A stretch of 64,000 nucleotides of DNA. It comes from Aquimonas sp. (GTDB taxonomy: Bacteria > Pseudomonadota > Gammaproteobacteria > Xanthomonadales > Xanthomonadaceae). The notes beneath the pieces were generated by a model. The model saw only the letters and a program-made list of their open reading frames with translations. It was not told the DNA's origin and ran no database searches. Shown here piece by piece: positions 18,351 to 28,086 of this stretch. The translations under genes were made by a program, and so were the position numbers. The stretch covers positions 17,116 through 81,115 of the forward strand of contig JAKOMQ010000015.1 of NCBI GenBank assembly GCA_022241605.1. Direction: 5' to 3'. Positions within the stretch are counted from its first letter, which is position 1. Every line of letters begins with the position of its first letter.

Positions 18351-19011
18351 TCGCTGGCCTTGGCTCGCGCCAGTGCCGGGCGCCGAGGAAAATCATGCGC
18401 AGGCGCAGGACCAGCTCCTGCATCTGCTCGCGTTCGGCCTTGTGCGAGGCTTCCGGCAGATCGAGGATGTCGGTGATGGCATCGATCACCGTGGACACGG
18501 TCAGCCTGCACAGCAGCGCAAGATCGTCACCATCGAGATCGTCCATCAGTCCGAGGCGACGCATGTCCTGGGCCATCTCGCGGGCAAAGTGCCCCTCCTC
18601 GGTGCGGATCGCCTGACGGATCACCGGAGCGCCTCCGCCGCGCTCGGACGCGATGAACATGAAATGTGCGCGATGCTCCCGCACGTAGTCGCGGAAGATC
18701 AGCACGGAGCTTCGCAGGATCTGGGTCGGCGGCAGGCCCGTTCGGCGCGCTTCGCGAAGCAGGCGGCGAAGCGTGGCGCCACACTCGTCCACGAGCGCGA
18801 GGCCGAGCTCATCGAGATTGGGGAAATGCCGGTAGAAGGCCGCCGGGGCCAGCCCGGCTGCGCGTGCGATCTCGCGCAGGCCAAGTGAGGCGAAGCTGCG
18901 GCCAGCGCCCATCAGCTCCAGCGCTGCGGATGTCAGCTGCGTCCGACTGAGCCGCCTTCGCGCATCGCGGCCCATCGGAGCCTCGGCAGTGGCGGCGGGT
19001 CTTGGCGTCAT
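18346..19011 (-). CDS. TetR-family repressor, FabR-like
   Basis: A 221-residue TetR regulator. The N-terminal helix-turn-helix reads SFASLGLREIARAAGLAPAA, then FYRHFPNLDELGLALVDE, which is very close to E. coli FabR, the repressor of unsaturated fatty-acid synthesis genes. The C-terminal part has IDAITDILDLPE and LRLRMIFLGARHW, also FabR-like. The start is the ATG at 19011; the frame is open further upstream but without a plausible start. It is convergent with yajQ and lies downstream of the GGDEF-EAL gene on the same strand, 34 bp apart. No fab genes are in the window to confirm the target. Confidence 0.88.
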   Translation of the reverse strand: MTPRPAATAEAPMGRDARRRLSRTQLTSAALELMGAGRSFASLGLREIARAAGLAPAAFYRHFPNLDELGLALVDECGATLRRLLREARRTGLPPTQILRSSVLIFRDYVREHRAHFMFIASERGGGAPVIRQAIRTEEGHFAREMAQDMRRLGLMDDLDGDDLALLCRLTVSTVIDAITDILDLPEASHKAEREQMQELVLRLRMIFLGARHWREPRPAN

Positions 19012-19045
19012 GGGCTTCCGGACAGACACGGACGCCGTGAGTTTA

Positions 19046-21892
19046 TCAGGACCGCAGCTCGCCCCTCTCGCGCCGGCCGCCCGGCGACGGCCGCGCGTCC
19101 AGCCAGGCTTCGAATTCGGCGGCGGGCAGCGCACGGGCGAACAGCCAGCCCTGGCCCTGCCTGCAGCCGATATGCAGCAAGGCCTCGCGCTGGGCCTCCG
19201 TTTCGACGCCTTCCGCCGTGAGGTGCAGCCCGAGGTCGCCGGCGAAGCCGACTATCGTGCGCACGATCGCGCGGTGCCGAGGATTGACCAACATGTCGCG
19301 TACGAAGCCCTGGTCGATCTTGAGCGCATCGAAAGGCGAACTGGCAAAGCTCTCCAGCGAGGAATAGCCGGTACCGAAATCGTCCACCACCAGCGAAACG
19401 CCGGTGGCCTTCAGGCTCTGCAGACGCTCGACCGAGGCACTTTGACTGGCGCGGAAAACCCGTTCGGTGATCTCCACATGCAGGGCCGATGCTGGAATCC
19501 GCGACCGCTGCAGGGCCTGGCGGACATGCCCAGCCACGGTTCCGGAAGCGACCAGGCGCTCGTCCATGTTGAGGCTCATCCACAGCTGGGGGCTGCTCAG
19601 GCGCCATCGCCCAAGCTGGGCGCAGGCCGTGTGCAGCACCCACAGGTCGATGTCGCCGATCAGCCCGGTCTCTTCGGCAAGCCCGAGGAACTCGCCCGGC
19701 AGCAGCAGTCCACGTCGCGGGTGTCGCCAGCGCACCAGCGCCTCACAGCCGAGCAGGCCACCGTCCGCGAGGTTCACCACGGGCTGGAAGTGCAGCTCGA
19801 ACTCACAGCGCTCCAGTGCGAGCCGCAGGTCGGTCTGCAGCTCGAAGCGCCGCTGCGCCTCTGCGTGCATCGCCTCGTCGAAGACCACGAAACGTGCCTT
19901 GCCGGCTCCCTTGGCCTGGTACATGGCGGTATCCGCATCGCGCAGGACCTGCTCCGGCCAGCGATAGTCCGGGCGCCCCAGCACGATTCCGATACTGGCC
20001 GCGGAAAACACCTCGGTACCGTCCACCACGAATGGACGCTCGAACAGGCGGGCCACCTCACCGGCGAGCCTGAGCGCCTGCTCGCGCGAGCAGGGGCCGC
20101 TCGGCAGCAGGCCGAACTCGTCGCCGCCGTAGCGGGCCAGCAGGCACTGACGCCCCACCTGCAGGCTGAGCCGTTCACCAATGGCGACCAGAAGCCGATC
20201 ACCGGCACCGTGCCCGAGGCTGTCGTTGACCCACTTGAAGCCATCGAGGTCAAGAAACAGGACCGCGTAGTCCGTGCGCCCGCTGGCCTGGGCCTCCCCG
20301 AGCACCAGCAGCAGCTTCTGCTCGAACTGCCAGCGGTTGGGGAGTCCGGTAAGGGGGTCGTAGTTGGCGTGGAAGCGCAGCAGGTGCTCGGCCTCGCGCT
20401 GGCGGCTGATGTCCATCGCCGACCCGACCAACTCGTAGCCCTGCTCGCTCATGGCGCCGCGGCTGACCGAAAGGCTGGCCCAGACCAAACTGCCGTCGGC
20501 TCCGATAAGGCGAGTGGCGAAGTCACGGACCTCGCCGCACCCGGACAGCTCCGCCAACAGGCGCTCGCGGTCACCCGGATCGGCGTACAGGCGCTCAACC
20601 GAATCGACGCCTTGGACCAGGTCCACGCTGGTGGCGTAGCGGAGCATTCGTGCCAGCGCCGCATTCGCCTCCAGCATTCGCCCGGTTTCGGTGCTGCGGA
20701 ACAGACCGACCGGAGAGCCTTCGAACAGCTCCCGGTAGCGGGCCTCGGCCTGCAGCAGGGCGGACTGCTGCTGATCGTCCTGGGTAACGTCGCGCATGAT
20801 CCCGGTCGAGGCGATATCGCCCTGGTACTCGATTGCATCCGCATGCACCTCGAACACCCGTTTGCCACCGTCCCGGTGCAGCACCCGGATCCGGTAGCGC
20901 TGCACGTCCAAGGATCCATCCTCGCGGGCTTTGCGACGATCGGCCTGGGCTGCCGCGTCTTCTTCCGCGACCAGGCTCATGTAGGGACTGCCGATCAGGT
21001 CTGCTGGCGCATAGCCCAAGGACTCGGCCAGCGCTTCGTTGACGAACAGCATCCGACCGCGTTGGATCAGGAACACACCGTCGCGGCAGTTGTGTACAAG
21101 CGACCGGTAGAGGGCTTCGGATTCGCGCAGCGCGGACTCCGCCTGCTGCTGGGCGCTGATATCGACCAGCGAACCCTCGAAGAACAGGCTGCGGCCCAGC
21201 GCATCACGAACCGTGCGCGCGTTCTCGCTGGCCCAGATCAGCTGGCCATCCCGCCTGCGCATCCGCAGACGCCGCTCGCGAACGCGACCGGCGGCCGCGA
21301 GTTCCTCGCGCACCGCTTCGGCATCCGCCGGGCTCGCATACAGCGCGGACACGTCTTCGCGGCACGCCAACAGCATTTCGGCCGGGCTGTCGAATCCGAA
21401 CATCCGCGCCATCGCGGGATTGACGTCGATGAGCCCGGCGCCGGGAAGGCTGCGATACAGGCCTTCCGCCGCATGCCAGTAGAGCGAGCGATAGCTCTCG
21501 CGGGGCGGCTCGACGCAGCCATCGTCCGTGCGCCCTTCACCGAGCACCTGCAGCAGCGAAAACACTTGGACCTTGCCGGCCACGTCCACCAGCTCGCACT
21601 GCACGCAGCAGGACAGCACCCGTCCGTCTGCGTGGCGTACCGACACCGCCAGGTTGGACACCCGCCGATGCTCGCGCAGACTCGCCCAGATCGAGGCGCG
21701 CGTGCTCAGATCCGGCCACAGGTCGATTTCAAGCGGCATTCGACCCACCACGTCTTCCGCGCGGTGGCCGAGCACCCGTTCGAAGGCCGGATTGACGGCA
21801 AGAAAGCAGCCGCTTTCTGCGCTGAGCAGCGCGGCCACGCTCTCGGACAGTGCGAACGCGTCGATCAGACCCACATGCCCCCCCTGACTCAC
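19046..21892 (-). CDS. PAS-GGDEF-EAL cyclic di-GMP turnover protein
   Basis: A 948-residue soluble signalling protein with four tandem PAS-type domains (about 1-110, 130-260, 265-385, 390-505). A GGDEF domain follows, with intact RYGGDEFGLL near residue 587, and then an EAL domain with intact GCEALVRWRHP near 715 and DDFGTGYSS further on. Both catalytic signatures look complete, so it could make or hydrolyse cyclic di-GMP. No membrane segment is seen. The GTG at 21892 was chosen (AAGG nine bases before it); an alternative GTG lies at 21874 behind a run of seven G. It is divergent from lptD, 210 bp apart. Confidence 0.92.
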   Translation of the reverse strand: MSQGGHVGLIDAFALSESVAALLSAESGCFLAVNPAFERVLGHRAEDVVGRMPLEIDLWPDLSTRASIWASLREHRRVSNLAVSVRHADGRVLSCCVQCELVDVAGKVQVFSLLQVLGEGRTDDGCVEPPRESYRSLYWHAAEGLYRSLPGAGLIDVNPAMARMFGFDSPAEMLLACREDVSALYASPADAEAVREELAAAGRVRERRLRMRRRDGQLIWASENARTVRDALGRSLFFEGSLVDISAQQQAESALRESEALYRSLVHNCRDGVFLIQRGRMLFVNEALAESLGYAPADLIGSPYMSLVAEEDAAAQADRRKAREDGSLDVQRYRIRVLHRDGGKRVFEVHADAIEYQGDIASTGIMRDVTQDDQQQSALLQAEARYRELFEGSPVGLFRSTETGRMLEANAALARMLRYATSVDLVQGVDSVERLYADPGDRERLLAELSGCGEVRDFATRLIGADGSLVWASLSVSRGAMSEQGYELVGSAMDISRQREAEHLLRFHANYDPLTGLPNRWQFEQKLLLVLGEAQASGRTDYAVLFLDLDGFKWVNDSLGHGAGDRLLVAIGERLSLQVGRQCLLARYGGDEFGLLPSGPCSREQALRLAGEVARLFERPFVVDGTEVFSAASIGIVLGRPDYRWPEQVLRDADTAMYQAKGAGKARFVVFDEAMHAEAQRRFELQTDLRLALERCEFELHFQPVVNLADGGLLGCEALVRWRHPRRGLLLPGEFLGLAEETGLIGDIDLWVLHTACAQLGRWRLSSPQLWMSLNMDERLVASGTVAGHVRQALQRSRIPASALHVEITERVFRASQSASVERLQSLKATGVSLVVDDFGTGYSSLESFASSPFDALKIDQGFVRDMLVNPRHRAIVRTIVGFAGDLGLHLTAEGVETEAQREALLHIGCRQGQGWLFARALPAAEFEAWLDARPSPGGRRERGELRS

Positions 21893-22102
21893 GCTGCCAA
21901 ACCTTGCAGTCTTTGCCGACGCTCCGGCTGCGCAGAGGCGGCCCGCTGCCGCCGATCGCGCCCAAGGCCGCTTCTTCCGACTATACCCGCCCGGCTCGCG
22001 CCCGCCGTTGCCGGCCCGGGTCGCTTTGAAGCAAGCTAGCGGCCCGTCGGGCGCAGGCGGCATGCAAACTCCGCGCCCGGCCCCTCGCAACGGCGCCAAA
22101 CC

Positions 22103-24385
22103 TTGAACCCAGCCACGCTGCGCCCCCAATCCAGAATTCCTCCGGGCAACAGGCCGCGCCTGCAGCGCCTCGCCGTAGCCACCGCACTGGCCTGTGGCGC
22201 ACTGCTGGCGCCGGCTGCATCGGCAAGCCCTGCCGCCAGACTCGACTGGAGCCTCTGTCGGCCCAGCGCCATGCCCTCGTTTTTCCTTCCTGGCCTGCCG
22301 CAAACGGGCGACCGCAATGCGGCCCCGGTTGACATCTCGGCGCGCCGCTTCAGCGTGGACGGCGCTGGCGGCTACCTGCTGGAAGATCAGGCCGAGCTGA
22401 TCCGACTGGACCAGCGGCTGCTGGCGCCTCAACTGCTCTACCGGGTCGACCTGCAAACCTACGAAGCCGAGCAAGGCCTCAGCTATCAGGACCGCATGTT
22501 GCTTGTCGAAGCCGAGCGCGCGCGCGGCGACCTTGGCGCGGACCGCAGCGAACTGGAGGCACTGCGCTACCGGCTGGTCGCCCAGCGCGGCAACGGAGAA
22601 GCGCGGCGGGCCCGGGTCGAGGGCGACGTCAGCAGCCTCGACGACGTCACCTACAGCACCTGCGAGCCCGAACAGCTGGCCTGGCTGTTCCGGGCCGAGC
22701 GGATCGATCTCGACACCGCCGAGGGCGTGGGCTACGCGCGCAACGCGCGGGTCGAACTGGGCGGCGTGCCGGTCTTCTACTTTCCCTACGTCAGCTTCCC
22801 GATCGACGAGCGCAGGCGCAGCGGCTTCCTCTACCCCGGCGTGAGCTCAGGCAACAGCAACGGCCTGGACATCCGGCTGCCGTATTACCTCAACCTGGCC
22901 CCGAATTACGACGCCACCCTCAACCTGCGCAGCCTTGGGCGACGCGGCCTCATGTTTGGCGGTGAATTCCGCTACCTCGGCCGCAGCTTCGACGGCATCC
23001 TTGAGGCCGACTGGCTACCCAACGACCGCGTCTCCGACCGGGATCGCGGCGCCTTTCGCTACCGCCACGGCGGACGACTCTCGGACACCTGGCTGCTGCG
23101 CGCCGACCTGAACCACGTCTCCGACGACCGTTACTTCGAGGACTTCGGTGACTCGCTGACAAGCATCAGCACCACCCTGCTGGAGAGCCTGGTTGGCGTG
23201 TACGGCCGCGGCGACACCTGGCAGGCCAGCGCGGTGCTGCGTGATTTCCAGCTGGTTGACCCGCTGATCCCCAATTCCGCCGCGCCCTTCCAGCAGCTGC
23301 CACAGCTGCGCTACAGCATTGCGCGGCCACTTGCGGGCGGCCTGCAGGCGGGAGGGCGCGCGGAAGCCGTGGCGTTCGGTCACAGCGATCGTGATGCCGG
23401 CCAGCGCTACGACTTCTATCCCTGGCTGCGTTGGCCGGTGGAGCGGGCCTGGGGCTTCCTGCGGCCGGAGCTTGGCCTGCGCCACACCCGCTATCAGCTG
23501 GAGCGCGGCTTCCTCGATGCCCTGCCCGAGCGCAGCCCGGAGCGCAGCCTACCGATCGTGAGCGTTGATGCCGGCCTGCTGTTCGAGCGCCCGGCAAAGC
23601 TGTTCGGCCAAGCCCTCAACCAAACCCTCGAGCCGCGTCTTTACTACCTGCGGGTGCCTTTCGAGGACCAATCGAACCTGCCGCTGTTCGATACCCAGGA
23701 ACTTTCCTTCAGCTTCGCCCAGCTGTTCCGGCCAAACCGCTTCACGGGCGCAGACCGTCAGGCCGACGCCAACCAGCTGACGCTTGCGCTGGGCAGTCGC
23801 TTTTTCGATACCGGCGACGGCCGCGAACGCTTTGCGGTAAGCGCAGGCCAGGTCCGCTACTTCGACGCCCCCCGAGTCGGACTCGACGGCATGCAGCCCG
23901 ACGGCGAGCGGCGCGCGTCGCCCTTCGTCGGCGAGGTGGCGATGAACTTCAACCGCCGGTTCTCGGCGGGTATCGGCAGCCAGTGGGATCCGGACGAACG
24001 ACGCACCGACCTGAGCGCGATACGCGCGCAGTACCGTGGCGATGAGGGCGCCGTCGCCAACATCGGGTATCGGTTCCGACGCACCTCGGGCACGCCGGTA
24101 GAGCAGGTCGACGCAAGCTGGCTGGCCCCGATCGGACCCAACTGGCGCCTGCTGGGCCGTTGGAACTACTCGATCGCCGACCGCCGAACCATCGAGGCCT
24201 TCGCCGGCCTCCAGTGGGAGAGCTGCTGCCTGGCGGTGCGCGTTCTGGGTCGTCATTACGTCAGAAATCGTGAAGGCGAGAAGAACAATGCGCTGTTCTT
24301 GGAAGTCGAACTCAAGGGCCTCGGCCGCTTCGGGCGCGACTCCGAGGAGCTTCTGCAGCGTGCTATTCTGGGCTACTCGCGTTGA
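22103..24385 (+). CDS. lptD: LPS-assembly outer membrane protein LptD
   Basis: LptD is the outer-membrane barrel that, with LptE, places lipopolysaccharide on the cell surface. The 760-residue product has a signal peptide (RLQRLAVATALACGALLAP...ASA). A periplasmic OstA/jellyroll domain follows, with VDISARRFSVDGAGGYLLED and VFYFPYVSFPIDERRRSGFL, a strong family signature. The C-terminal part is a long beta-barrel with alternating aromatic strands. Cys at 53, 180, 706 and 707 could supply the disulphides seen in E. coli LptD. The start is a TTG at 22103; no ATG fits before the signal peptide. It heads the lptD-surA-pdxA-rsmA-apaG-apaH cluster. Confidence 0.94.
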   Translation: MNPATLRPQSRIPPGNRPRLQRLAVATALACGALLAPAASASPAARLDWSLCRPSAMPSFFLPGLPQTGDRNAAPVDISARRFSVDGAGGYLLEDQAELIRLDQRLLAPQLLYRVDLQTYEAEQGLSYQDRMLLVEAERARGDLGADRSELEALRYRLVAQRGNGEARRARVEGDVSSLDDVTYSTCEPEQLAWLFRAERIDLDTAEGVGYARNARVELGGVPVFYFPYVSFPIDERRRSGFLYPGVSSGNSNGLDIRLPYYLNLAPNYDATLNLRSLGRRGLMFGGEFRYLGRSFDGILEADWLPNDRVSDRDRGAFRYRHGGRLSDTWLLRADLNHVSDDRYFEDFGDSLTSISTTLLESLVGVYGRGDTWQASAVLRDFQLVDPLIPNSAAPFQQLPQLRYSIARPLAGGLQAGGRAEAVAFGHSDRDAGQRYDFYPWLRWPVERAWGFLRPELGLRHTRYQLERGFLDALPERSPERSLPIVSVDAGLLFERPAKLFGQALNQTLEPRLYYLRVPFEDQSNLPLFDTQELSFSFAQLFRPNRFTGADRQADANQLTLALGSRFFDTGDGRERFAVSAGQVRYFDAPRVGLDGMQPDGERRASPFVGEVAMNFNRRFSAGIGSQWDPDERRTDLSAIRAQYRGDEGAVANIGYRFRRTSGTPVEQVDASWLAPIGPNWRLLGRWNYSIADRRTIEAFAGLQWESCCLAVRVLGRHYVRNREGEKNNALFLEVELKGLGRFGRDSEELLQRAILGYSR

Positions 24386-24568
24386 TCGGCCGGGCCCTAC
24401 CGGGCGGAACGCCGGCGGGCCCCTTCCAGCGCCGGCCGCGCAGCGTTCAAGCCCGATCAATGCGCCGCATGCGAGCGTGCTACTTCTGGCACGCAGCCAC
24501 GCTGCATGCCCCCACGCCAGTACCCAGCGCCGAGGCTACCGCCCGGGCTTGACGGAGACGCTCCGCCG

Positions 24569-25879
24569 ATGAACTCCAAATTCCTGCACGCCTTTTCCTG
24601 CACCTTGCTGGCAGCCCTGCTGGCCGGCACCTCCCTGCCCGCGGGCGCTCAGCTGGCGCAGCCGCTGCAGCCAGTGGACAGCGTGGTCGCCGTGGTCGAC
24701 GAGGACGTGATCCTGCGCAGCGAGCTGGATCGCGCAGTCGCCAACATCCTGGCCCAGTTCGCCGACCGCCGCGACCAGCTGCCGCCGCAGTCGGCGCTTG
24801 AACGGCAGGTGCTGGAGCGTCTGGTGCTGGTGCGTCTGCAGGTGCAGCGCGCACGCGAGGGCGGGGTCCGCATCAGCGACGCCGAAGTCGAGGAAGCAAT
24901 CGGCCGAATCGCCCAGCAGAACAACATCAGCCTTGACCAGATGCGTCGCCAGCTGGCAATGGATGGCATCGAGTTCAGCGAGTTCGCGCAGTCGCTGCGC
25001 GAGGAAATCGTGGTCCAGCGACTTCGCCAGTCGATCGTGCAGAGCCGGGTGCAGGTCAGCGAGAGCGAGATCGACATCCTGCTGGCCAGCGACAGCCTGC
25101 AGTCCGGCATGGTCCGCGCCGCCAACATTCTCGTTGCGCTTCCGGATGGCGCCACCGCGGAGCAGCTCGAGCTTGCACGCACCAAGATCGACGGCGTGCG
25201 CGCCCTGATCGATCGCGGTGAAATGAGCTTCGAGGCGGCAGCGATCCGCTACTCGGACGCACCCAACGCGCTGGAGGGCGGTGACCTCGGCTGGCGCCGC
25301 TTCGATGAAGTGCCGCCGCTGTTCGCGCGCATGCTCGAAGGCATGAGCACTGGCGAAGTCTCGCCCGCCGTGCGCGGCCCCAGTGGCTTCCATCTCCTGC
25401 AGCTGGTCGAGCGCCGCGACTCTGGGCAGCAGACCGTGACCGAGTACAGCGCCCGCCACATCATGGTTCGCACCACCGAGATCGTCAGCAATGAGCGCGC
25501 GCGCGACCGCGCCCGCGAGCTCAAGGCCCGGCTCGATGGCGGCGCTGACTTCGCCGAGCTGGCGCGCGCTGAATCCGACGACGCCATGACCCGCAATGCC
25601 GGGGGCGACATGGGCTGGTTCCCGCTGTATGGCTGGGGTCAGGCCGTGGGCGACGCCGTGCTGTCACTTGAGGATGGGCAGGTCTCGCAGCCTTTCGCCA
25701 GCGAGGCCGGCTGGCACATCGTCCAGCGCAACGGATCGCGCGAGCAGGACATCACCGAGCGGGTCCGTCGCGACGAAGCACGCGAGGCAATCGGTCGCCG
25801 CAAGGCCGAGGACGAATACGAACGCTTCCTGCGCCAGCTGCGCGACGAGGCCTACGTCGAAACGCGCCTCGCCGGCTGA
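24569..25879 (+). CDS. surA: Periplasmic peptidyl-prolyl isomerase and chaperone SurA
   Basis: SurA escorts outer-membrane barrels, including LptD, across the periplasm. The 436-residue product has a signal peptide ending in LPAGAQ. The N-terminal chaperone domain begins VDSVVAVVDEDVILRSEL. Two parvulin domains follow: one from about residue 180, with GGDLGWRRFDEVPPLF, and one from about 290, with RHIMVRT and GGDMGWFPLYGWGQAVGDAV. A C-terminal helix closes the protein. The ATG at 24569 starts the signal peptide. It lies 183 bp after lptD and 8 bp before pdxA. Confidence 0.97.
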   Translation: MNSKFLHAFSCTLLAALLAGTSLPAGAQLAQPLQPVDSVVAVVDEDVILRSELDRAVANILAQFADRRDQLPPQSALERQVLERLVLVRLQVQRAREGGVRISDAEVEEAIGRIAQQNNISLDQMRRQLAMDGIEFSEFAQSLREEIVVQRLRQSIVQSRVQVSESEIDILLASDSLQSGMVRAANILVALPDGATAEQLELARTKIDGVRALIDRGEMSFEAAAIRYSDAPNALEGGDLGWRRFDEVPPLFARMLEGMSTGEVSPAVRGPSGFHLLQLVERRDSGQQTVTEYSARHIMVRTTEIVSNERARDRARELKARLDGGADFAELARAESDDAMTRNAGGDMGWFPLYGWGQAVGDAVLSLEDGQVSQPFASEAGWHIVQRNGSREQDITERVRRDEAREAIGRRKAEDEYERFLRQLRDEAYVETRLAG

Positions 25880-25887
25880 GCCCCGCG

Positions 25888-26898
25888 ATGATCGCGCCGC
25901 CGCTCCGCAGCGCGGGCCCGGCGCGGCTGCTTCTGCTACCCGGTGAGCCTGCGGGCATCGGCCCCGAGCTGGCCCTGCAGCTGGCCCTGCGGCCGCGCAA
26001 CGTGGAGCTGGTGGCGCTGGCCGACCCCCAGCACCTGCTCGACCTGACCGAGCGGCTCGGCCTTGCGCTGCAGGTCCAGCCCTGGTCCGGAGGGTCGGTC
26101 GATCGGCGGGCCGGTCACCTTCCAGTGCTGGCGGAGCCCGTGGCACGACCGCCGCAGCCCGGAACCCTAGACCGCGACAATGTCCCCCACGTCCTGCGCT
26201 GCATCGACCGCGGCGTCGCCCTGTGCCTGTCGGGCGAGTTCGATGGGTTGGTCACCGGCCCGGTCCACAAGGGCATCATCAACGCGACAGGCGAGGCCTT
26301 CAGTGGCATGACGGAGCGACTGGCCGCACAGGCCGGTGGCGCTGACGTAGTCATGATGCTGGCCTCGCCAACGCTTCGTGTAGCGCTGGTCACGACCCAC
26401 CTGCCGCTGCGTGCGGTTCCCGATGCGATCACCGGCGAGGCCATCGCGCGGGTGGCGCGCAGCCTGCACGCCGGCCTGCGCCGCGACTTCGGCATCGCTG
26501 CGCCGCGCATCGGCGTGCTCGGCCTGAATCCGCACGCCGGCGAGGATGGCCACCTTGGCAGGGAGGAAATCGAAGTCATCGCGCCCTGCCTGGACGCCTT
26601 GCGCACTGAAGGCCTCGATCTGGTCGGCCCACTTCCGGCCGACACCGCCTTCTTGCCACAGTTGCTGCCAGGGCTGGATGCAATCCTCGCCATGTACCAC
26701 GACCAGGGTCTTCCCGTACTCAAATACAGCGGCTTCGAGCTGGCGGTGAATATCAGCCTCGGCCTGCCCTTCGTGCGGGTAGCAGTGGACCACGGCACCG
26801 CGCTGGCCCTGGCCGGCAGCGGTCGCGCCGACGTCTCCAGCCTCGCCGAGGCGCTCGCCACCGCCGAGCGCATGGCGCTCAACCGGCGCTCCAGATGA
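25888..26898 (+). CDS. pdxA: 4-hydroxythreonine-4-phosphate dehydrogenase
   Basis: PdxA oxidises 4-phosphohydroxy-L-threonine in the DXP-dependent pyridoxal phosphate pathway. The 336-residue product has the N-terminal GEPAGIGPELALQLA, the central GPVHKGIINATG, LGLNPHAGEDGHLGREE, and the C-terminal MYHDQGLPVLKYSGF with the metal-binding His/Asp residues. It overlaps rsmA by ATGA. The surA-pdxA-rsmA order matches E. coli. Confidence 0.97.
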   Translation: MIAPPLRSAGPARLLLLPGEPAGIGPELALQLALRPRNVELVALADPQHLLDLTERLGLALQVQPWSGGSVDRRAGHLPVLAEPVARPPQPGTLDRDNVPHVLRCIDRGVALCLSGEFDGLVTGPVHKGIINATGEAFSGMTERLAAQAGGADVVMMLASPTLRVALVTTHLPLRAVPDAITGEAIARVARSLHAGLRRDFGIAAPRIGVLGLNPHAGEDGHLGREEIEVIAPCLDALRTEGLDLVGPLPADTAFLPQLLPGLDAILAMYHDQGLPVLKYSGFELAVNISLGLPFVRVAVDHGTALALAGSGRADVSSLAEALATAERMALNRRSR

Positions 26899-27692
26899 GC
26901 CACCAGACCAAGAAATCCCTCGGGCAGCATTTCCTCGCCGACCCCGGCATGATCGAGAAGATCGTGCGCGCGGTCGACCCGCGGCCGGGCCAGCGACTCG
27001 TCGAGATCGGCCCCGGCGCCGGCGCCATCACCCGCCCCCTGCTGCAGCGTCACCAGACCTTGACCGTGATCGAGTTCGATCGGGACCTGATTGAACCGCT
27101 GGCGGCCATGGGCGAGGAACTCGGCGCCGAACTCACCATCGTCCACGCCGATGTGCTGGCCGTCGATTTCACCGAGCTGGCCGGCACAGGCTTGATCCGA
27201 CTCGTCGGCAACCTGCCCTACAACATCTCCTCGCCGATCCTGTTCCACGCGCTGGACCATCTCTCCGTGGTGAGCGACATGCACTTCATGCTGCAGAAGG
27301 AAGTCGTTGACCGCATGGCCGCAGGCCCCGGCAGCAAGGTCTATGGCCGGCTGTCGGTGATGCTGCAGGCGCGCTGCCATGTCACTCCCCTGTTCCGGGT
27401 GCCGCCGGGCTGCTTCCGGCCGCCACCGAAGGTCGACTCCGCGGTAGTTCGACTCACGCCGCGCGACCCGGCCGAGCTGGGGCTGACGCAGCCCAAGCGC
27501 TTCGAGCAGGTGGTGCGCGCTGCCTTCTCACAGCGCCGAAAGACCTTGCGCAATGCGCTGGCCACGGTCTGCGGATCCGAGGTTATCGAAGCCTGCGGCA
27601 TCAACCCCGGCTGCCGCGCCGAAACAGTGCCGGTGGCTGGCTTTGTCGCCTTGGCCAACGCGCTCGGCGATGTGTGCGTGTCAGAGCCTTAG
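26895..27692 (+). CDS. rsmA: 16S rRNA dimethyladenosine methyltransferase
   Basis: RsmA (KsgA) dimethylates two adjacent adenosines in the 3' hairpin of 16S rRNA during small-subunit maturation. The 265-residue product has KKSLGQHFLAD at the N-terminus, the SAM-binding motif EIGPGAGAIT, and the catalytic NLPYNISSPIL. The C-terminal domain holds FRPPPKVDSAVVRL and FSQRRKTLRNAL. The start overlaps the pdxA stop. Confidence 0.98.
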   Translation: MSHQTKKSLGQHFLADPGMIEKIVRAVDPRPGQRLVEIGPGAGAITRPLLQRHQTLTVIEFDRDLIEPLAAMGEELGAELTIVHADVLAVDFTELAGTGLIRLVGNLPYNISSPILFHALDHLSVVSDMHFMLQKEVVDRMAAGPGSKVYGRLSVMLQARCHVTPLFRVPPGCFRPPPKVDSAVVRLTPRDPAELGLTQPKRFEQVVRAAFSQRRKTLRNALATVCGSEVIEACGINPGCRAETVPVAGFVALANALGDVCVSEP

Positions 27693-27702
27693 AATGCACG
27701 GC

Positions 27703-28086
27703 ATGAGCACCACCAGCCCCGCGCGCATCCGCATCGAGATCGAGACCCGCTATCTTCCGGAGCAGTCCCAGCCTGAGGCGGCGCGCTATGCCTTCGCCTA
27801 CACCGTGCGCATGAGCCACGAGGGGGGTGCCCCGGCGCGCCTGCTGGATCGCCACTGGATCATCACTGACGCGGATGGGCACAGCGAGGAGGTGCGCGGT
27901 CCCGGAGTGGTCGGTCAGCACCCGCGGCTTGAGCCGGGCGAAAGTTTCCAATACACGTCGGGTGCGGTGCTGCGCACGCCGGTCGGGCAGATGAGCGGAA
28001 GCTACGGCTGGCAGACCGACGACGACGAGCACTTCCGCTCGCCGATTGATGGCTTCGTGCTCAGCATGCCGCGCGTGCTGCACTGA
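27703..28086 (+). CDS. apaG: ApaG domain protein
   Basis: ApaG is a small immunoglobulin-like beta protein of uncertain function (linked to Co2+/Mg2+ phenotypes), nearly always next to apaH. The 127-residue product has the family pattern IRIEIETRYLPEQSQPEAAR, YTVRMSHEG, LDRHWIITDADG, GPGVVGQHP and the C-terminal IDGFVLSMPRVLH. The start is taken at 27703; an ATG three codons earlier (27694) is equally possible. The stop overlaps the apaH start. Confidence 0.96.
   Translation: MSTTSPARIRIEIETRYLPEQSQPEAARYAFAYTVRMSHEGGAPARLLDRHWIITDADGHSEEVRGPGVVGQHPRLEPGESFQYTSGAVLRTPVGQMSGSYGWQTDDDEHFRSPIDGFVLSMPRVLH

Noticed and set aside
18989..22039. Plus-strand frame of about 1,000 codons opposite the GGDEF-EAL gene
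   Set aside because: No domain is recognisable, while the minus strand has intact GGDEF and EAL motifs. Antisense artefact.
26115..27380. Minus-strand frame opposite pdxA and rsmA
   Set aside because: No motif, and it spans two well-defined overlapping plus-strand genes.
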